Below are positions 58,932 to 64,000 of a stretch of 64,000 nt of DNA, one piece after another. The position numbers were made by a program, and so were the translations under genes. Origin of the DNA: Amphirosellinia nigrospora (lineage: Eukaryota; Ascomycota; Sordariomycetes; Xylariales; Xylariaceae); NCBI GenBank assembly GCA_004123355.1, contig SCHM01000002.1:310001-374000 (forward strand). Reading direction: 5' to 3'. Under the pieces are notes generated by a model that was given only the letters and a program-made list of their open reading frames with translations, had not been told where the DNA came from and did not search any database. Each line of letters opens with the position of its first letter. The stretch's first letter is position 1.

Positions 58932-61388
58932 TTCGTAGTGAACTAGAAGCTTCTCGAGCGCTGTGAACTTGATGAATTAGGATCAAGATGTCACTGCTTA
59001 GTAGGAAAACATTATACTTACTAGGCTTCTATCTTGGTTTGTCAATATTGTGATTCTAGCAAGTATAGTGATGCTAACGATGGTGGTGATGAATAGTAGA
59101 TGCAGTAGCGTTTGAGGTGTACACTACAGTGGTGGTGGTGATGGTAGTTATGGCGTTGGTGGTACTGGTGGTATTGCTGTGTGTTGGTAGGTGTCTTTGG
59201 GTGGGTGCCTACAAGTTTGAAGATATGGGGGACCTCCCTATGAGATGAGTTTATATAAGGGGAATGGGGCATGTGCGTTTCTAAGGAAGGTTTCTCCAAG
59301 GTTAAGGTTATAGGCTGAGCAAAACGCTCCTCGTTAGGTGAGTTTACATAGCTGGGTGCTTTGCCAGAGCAGGTATAATACAAGGTTTGATGAGGATGAC
59401 TAGACGGTGTACTTAATGTGATGCCAAAACTGTAACCTGCAACTCTAGTCTTGTAGGAACACCTTCAACCGGTAGTTGCGATGGTATAAAGAAAGAGGAT
59501 ACATTGCATATGTATGTTTTGGTACTAAAGTAGACGTACTCTCTTTCCTCGTAGTTGTTATACATGTGAAATTAGTTTAAATTGAGTAATCAGCAACTAT
59601 AATACCAAAGTAGCCATGAAGATCTAGGTTGCTTATTCTCTAGGAAGATTCCGTGCCCTTTTATGCCCAGAATTCTCCTCTCCTTTCCTACAGCTTCGCG
59701 GACCTTCGCCGACTCAAAGACAAACCTGTGTAGCCGGAGACTGAGTGTCTCGGTGTTCGAGTTCAGCTTCGGTATCTGCTTGAGACTTACAATAACTTCG
59801 TACGACTGCCTCAGCCTTGGAGGGTAGTGTTGAACGAGTTCTGTGCTAGATTCGTATGACACTGTCCCTATACTGGATCTGTGTAGCACTTGAGGTATTC
59901 TACTGCTGAAAATGCTATAATTTCGAAGGCGAACTGGGTATAAAGTCACTACCCACCGGAGCAATACTATACCTACCTAGGTAGGTACTAAGCATCACCT
60001 TCGTTGCCCTGAAAGATTGCTCCATTTGCCCCATGCATTCAACTCATCCTCTGTTGTTGGGTACCCAAGGCTGCCTTCAGGCTTACCACTTGTGGGATAT
60101 TCTAAGGTGGTACGGGAGTGCTTTGGTCTTGCATCACATGTATCCCTTTTTTGCCCTGTGCGGTATCAGGTATCGACAATGTTGTCACAACAGTCTTCGC
60201 ATTACGTTGGTCGTGAATGCCCAAGGGCTGTTCTCTACACGTGACTTGTAATAGCCAGAAATTTTGGCTTAAACGATTACCTAGATATAATTAAATTCAT
60301 GGGATAAGAGACGTAGAGTGGACAGAGTAGGTACGTTGTGCGATGTTAAAAAACTACTTCTGCAGGGTAGAGAAGGAGATATGTGTTGTCAGGCACCCAG
60401 TATATGGACTGGTGTTATGATTCGCCAATTGGTGGGAGATTGGGTTTAGATGTATAGGATTTCATAGGGAGGCCGAAAATAAGGAGGCACTTAGACCTAG
60501 CTACTTGTTGCTTTATTTGAGTGATCTACTCTAGCCTTGAATGAGTATAGGCAGGCTTGCCTCCCTGGCTGGGGCCCCTAGTAGGCGAATAAATTACCTG
60601 TGCCAAATCAATATAGCTCTACCTGGCTTACTACATGGTAAGCTAGCCGCTGATTAGGACACATAGAAGGATATCAACAACTAGAATAGAAACTACACTT
60701 CCATCCTACCTATAGCTGGCAACTTCAGCCTTCAGTATTAGATAATAATGAACTACACTTAGAAAATTTAATATAGAACGTGATCTAGACGTGGTAGGTT
60801 AAGCCATGTTTACGCCGACTACGTCGGAAGTCGAGTATAATGCTTTGGCGTTCTCACCCGTCGGGACACTCGTTTCTTACGGTATGTCGAAGCTACAAGG
60901 ATACATTATAGGGTATTGATCATTTTGAACAGATCGTGAAGTGTTTTCTATAGCTACGTAGACAAGTATGAGATGGAATACGATGATTGTGGAGGGCTGA
61001 CGAATAGTTGTGCTGGGATGCTAGGCGCAATGGTCACGCGAGGGTCTTAGAAAGGAGTGGCGACCCCAGGTAACCCGACAGCGAGATGACATGTATTAGG
61101 CCGATTTCCTTTCCTTTTAATTTGAACTTTTCAATCATTGGAATTCTCATCTCTCATTACCTAATGTAGTCACATAATGCCCGCTCTTCCGCAGTTGCAC
61201 GCGATGCAGTATCCTCTAATCACCAATCATTCCAAAGCCGGATACCATATATGCAAAACCAACACGCCGACCCAGAAACACTACTCGTACAAGGCCCAGC
61301 CTATTCCATACAATAGCCACAGGTTAGTCCCACACGCATGCCTTTCAACCATAAAAAATGAAGTTCAGCCGAAGCTGTCTTCGTAGCC
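58932..61388. other. Gene-poor region
   Basis: It contains a GGT-rich stretch at about 59120-59180, a perfect 18-bp palindrome at 59970-59987 and a minus frame at 59590-59964 (124 codons, charged helical second half, no family). Nothing was recognised between 60000 and 61388, the 3' flank of the Cdc11-like gene. No mobile-element genes were seen. Confidence 0.45.
59970..59987. repeat. Perfect 18-bp palindrome (TACCTACCTAGGTAGGTA)
   Basis: The two 9-bp halves are exact reverse complements with no spacer. It is the most complete copy of a motif family found at many intergenic places in the window. Confidence 0.9.
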
Positions 61389-64000
61389 CTACCGCGTAGA
61401 AGCATCTTCTTGCTTCTCCTCCTGTGCTGCAACTATACCGCTCTCTACAAGGGCTTTCCATACGTCATCCCTTTTCGACATAACGTCCTTGGAAACCGGT
61501 AGACCATCCAACATCTTAAGTTGTCTACAATCGTTGAGGACGACCATGTCATAGACGCGCTTGCGCATTTTTGTGTTCATATCAAGGCGGCTCGCGAATT
61601 TCTCTTGGCGCTCGGTGTCTAAATCCGGTAACGCAAATGGGTCGAACTCGGTTTCCTTCCCACTACCGTTCTCAGTGGAAACGAGGGCCTGGACCGGGGC
61701 ATAGAAACCGAGCGTGGCACCGTTATCTCTAAGATCGAGGCGCGACAGATGCGGGAACTCGGCAAGCGCATTGGCGACCTTTCCGGCATCGGATAGTCGA
61801 TTACCGACGGCAAGGAGCTTCTTGAGCCTTGGTATATAGCGCAAGGGCCAAAGATCATCAATGGCATTGAAATTGATATTGAGTATACGCAGATTCGGCA
61901 TGAGCTGTCCAATATTCGACGCTAACGACTGAAGACCACAATTTGCTAGCTCAAGATACTGGAGATTGAGGAAGTCTACTTCAGGGCTGAAACCAGAAAG
62001 GCGGTTGCCCGACAAGAACAACTTCCTGACCTCGCAAGCAGAGTTCAGGAAGAAAGTATCGAGAATATTGTTGCCCTTTTGCTCCCGAAGCGAGAGGCTA
62101 TCCAGGCAACGACACTGTGAAAAGCCAGTGACCGTTGTGATGTTATTACGGTCGACATGGAGTAGGCGCAAGGAGGGAAAGACAGTGAGATCGAGGGTTC
62201 GTATATCATTATCTGATAGCTTCAAAATCTTGAGGGCCAGTAGTGATTGCCCTTTGGAAGGAGTAAAAGATGTTAAACAATTGGACTGGAGATTGAGGGT
62301 GTTGAGAGAAGTGAGTTGTTCACCACCCTCAAACTCAATGATTTGATTATCTTCCAAGTCCAACTCGGTCAATCGTTTCATTTTCGTCCCATCAAAATCA
62401 ACGTGAGTGATTAGATTGCCCCTAGCACGTAGAACTTGCAAACTGTCGTGAAATTTAATGCCATCCAAGCTGGTAATTTCGTTGTTATCAGCACGAAGAG
62501 TTCGGAGATGGACAAGGTCCTTGAATGCCGAGAGGCTCTTGATCTGATTGTCAGATACATCGACGTATTGAAGATTCATGAGTTGGCTCCATGCTGTCAA
62601 TTCGGAGAGCAAGTTGTGCGTCATACGCAAGTTGCGCACGCTCTGGGGAACACCGTCTAGATGGGACACCGTATTGTTCGACGCGTCCAAGGTGACCAGT
62701 GCTGCACAAAACTCATCGAGCATATGCAAGGTATCCAACTGCTTGTTACTAAGATCAAGTTCGGGCACAGTTTCCCAGTCAGGTTCGAAGGGTTCGACTT
62801 CCGTTATTTTCTCGACGAGACTCCGGATAGCTTTGGACATAGTCTTTTTGGAGCCATCGCCAGTTACGAGATGGTGGTCGCCTACCACGTAGCTCACTTC
62901 CAGAGCACAAGAATTGTCCACTTGATGTATTGTGAATTCAGACATGGGGCTCAAAGAGAATGTGCCGACGTACTGTCCAATGATGGGGGTTGCAGACATT
63001 GTTGTAGTCCTAGCCGGATGAGGTGTTGCCATGACGACGCTCAGGTCTGGATTTCTTAATGATTCCGGCTCTGGTTCCATGATCCTCGACTCCGCATGAA
63101 GAGTGACCTGGCTTTGATCGTTTTGTTCAATATATTGGTCGCCAGAAGCGTTCTCATCTTGCTCGTCGATGCGCGAAACAGGCCGCGGGATGAAAGCGTG
63201 TCTTTCGACGGAAAATTGCTTAGAGATAACTCGAGATCGACTTTGAGATGATGAAGTAGTCGTCGTGTCACCGAAAAGTCTTCCGATATCCCCACCCCTT
63301 CTTTTGACCGAGTCGGTCGCAATGGCACCGAGTGAATACTCCACGTCAGATTTTAATTCATAACTGCCGCTATCAGACTCTTCGTGGGAAATGTCTTGAA
63401 TAATGGAAGCAATCGGTGATGAAAAGGTGATGGTGAGATTCTTCCGCCGAGCAGGTGTAGCTTTCTGTATCCGATCTTCGTGAAGCGATATCTCATGGTC
63501 AATCTCTTCATCATCTTCTAGGGCCGTCTCAACGTGAGCTTGGTGATCCCGTAAGGTAGAATTTTCGGAATCAGCAGATTCTTCCGTTGTTTTGTTTGCT
63601 TGGGACGGAAATTGGCTTAGCGAACTGTCATTTTGTGGTTGCTCATCAGAATCCAGCCGGCTTTTCCCAGCAGTCAGGTCAAGATGCTTTTTCTCTTTCA
63701 TTGAATCAACTGTCAAATCGGGGATGCTGGCGAATGGGTCATCTTCGCTATCTTCAGAGAGAAGAATATTTACGGCTGGTCTCGGTGGCTTCACTCTCTG
63801 CCACATCTTATTCACATCGTCAAATACCATATTACCCACTTGGTTACCAATGAGTTGCGCAACCACGTCTGGTGCGATGAGGCGCTTTGAGTCCGATCGA
63901 GACGAATGCGTAGGTATGGATCGTTCAGTCGAGCCATCGGATGACCGGCTATCACGAGAGGGAAAATCCATGGAACTGTTATTCCCTTTATGTTCAGGGT
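61389..64000 (-). CDS. SIN scaffold protein Cdc11/Nud1-like (leucine-rich repeats; N-terminus off the right edge)
   Basis: The protein resembles fission-yeast Cdc11 and budding-yeast Nud1, spindle-pole-body scaffolds of the septation initiation/mitotic exit network. The frame runs open through 64000; an internal Met (MDFPSRDSRSSDG) is at 63971 and upstream codons are also open, so the true N-terminus is probably outside. The N-terminal part is disordered and acidic, with the block NQVGNMVFDDVNKMWQRVKP (about 63770-63860). From about 62760 down follow ten or more LRRs of the SDS22-like type (LVTLDASNNTVSHLDGVP; LQYVDVSDNQIKSLSAF; LRTLRADNNEITSLDGI; LRILNINFNAIDDL). The C-terminal cap has RKRVYDMVVLNDCRQLKMLDG. 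870 codons visible without intron or frame break. Confidence 0.88.
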   Translation of the reverse strand, partial: PEHKGNNSSMDFPSRDSRSSDGSTERSIPTHSSRSDSKRLIAPDVVAQLIGNQVGNMVFDDVNKMWQRVKPPRPAVNILLSEDSEDDPFASIPDLTVDSMKEKKHLDLTAGKSRLDSDEQPQNDSSLSQFPSQANKTTEESADSENSTLRDHQAHVETALEDDEEIDHEISLHEDRIQKATPARRKNLTITFSSPIASIIQDISHEESDSGSYELKSDVEYSLGAIATDSVKRRGGDIGRLFGDTTTTSSSQSRSRVISKQFSVERHAFIPRPVSRIDEQDENASGDQYIEQNDQSQVTLHAESRIMEPEPESLRNPDLSVVMATPHPARTTTMSATPIIGQYVGTFSLSPMSEFTIHQVDNSCALEVSYVVGDHHLVTGDGSKKTMSKAIRSLVEKITEVEPFEPDWETVPELDLSNKQLDTLHMLDEFCAALVTLDASNNTVSHLDGVPQSVRNLRMTHNLLSELTAWSQLMNLQYVDVSDNQIKSLSAFKDLVHLRTLRADNNEITSLDGIKFHDSLQVLRARGNLITHVDFDGTKMKRLTELDLEDNQIIEFEGGEQLTSLNTLNLQSNCLTSFTPSKGQSLLALKILKLSDNDIRTLDLTVFPSLRLLHVDRNNITTVTGFSQCRCLDSLSLREQKGNNILDTFFLNSACEVRKLFLSGNRLSGFSPEVDFLNLQYLELANCGLQSLASNIGQLMPNLRILNINFNAIDDLWPLRYIPRLKKLLAVGNRLSDAGKVANALAEFPHLSRLDLRDNGATLGFYAPVQALVSTENGSGKETEFDPFALPDLDTERQEKFASRLDMNTKMRKRVYDMVVLNDCRQLKMLDGLPVSKDVMSKRDDVWKALVESGIVAAQEEKQEDASTR

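Overview
The window is nuclear DNA of a filamentous ascomycete (Pezizomycotina, most likely Sordariomycetes). The signs are short GT-AG introns (about 50-270 bp, several with CTRAC-type branch points), AcuK/Ert1, Hsf1 and Cdc11/Nud1 orthologues in the filamentous-fungal form, a Pth11-type rhodopsin-fold membrane protein and a fungal OTT_1508-type deaminase. No prokaryotic, organellar or rRNA sequence was seen, nor any convincing tRNA.

Layout, left to right: meiotic SPO22/ZIP4 (minus, runs off the left edge); gluconeogenesis activator AcuK/Ert1 (minus) with a Zn-cluster domain split by two micro-exons; 3 kb without genes; exocyst subunit Sec6 (minus); rhodopsin-like 7-TM protein (minus); TauD/TfdA-type dioxygenase (minus); uncharacterised multi-pass membrane protein (minus); heat-shock factor Hsf1 (minus); spliceosomal cyclophilin Cwc27 (minus), head-to-head with deoxyhypusine synthase (plus); small acidic hypothetical (plus); large Snt1/NCoR-like SANT protein (plus); single-TM hypothetical (plus); Mid2-like surface protein (minus); IFI6/IFI27-like hydrophobic protein (plus); isocitrate lyase/PEP-mutase-fold enzyme (minus); OTT_1508-type deaminase (plus); large disordered hypothetical (minus); V-ATPase subunit a (minus); a gene-poor 4 kb; SIN scaffold Cdc11/Nud1 (minus, runs off the right edge).

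The housekeeping genes (secretion, vacuolar acidification, splicing, eIF5A hypusination, septation, meiosis, stress and carbon regulation) are not a functional cluster. They are interleaved with two accessory-looking stretches: about 11-18.7 kb (receptor-like protein, dioxygenase, membrane protein) and about 37.5-48.9 kb (surface protein, IFI27-like protein, PEP-mutase-fold enzyme, predicted deaminase).

Many otherwise well-conserved host genes are interrupted by single-base frame changes. Most lie in short mononucleotide runs, and in most cases one extra identical base restores the family reading. Others (deoxyhypusine synthase, V-ATPase a, Cdc11, TauD-like, IFI27-like, deaminase) are clean. 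I read this mainly as homopolymer under-calling in the assembly rather than pseudogenisation. Gene extents below are given across these breaks.
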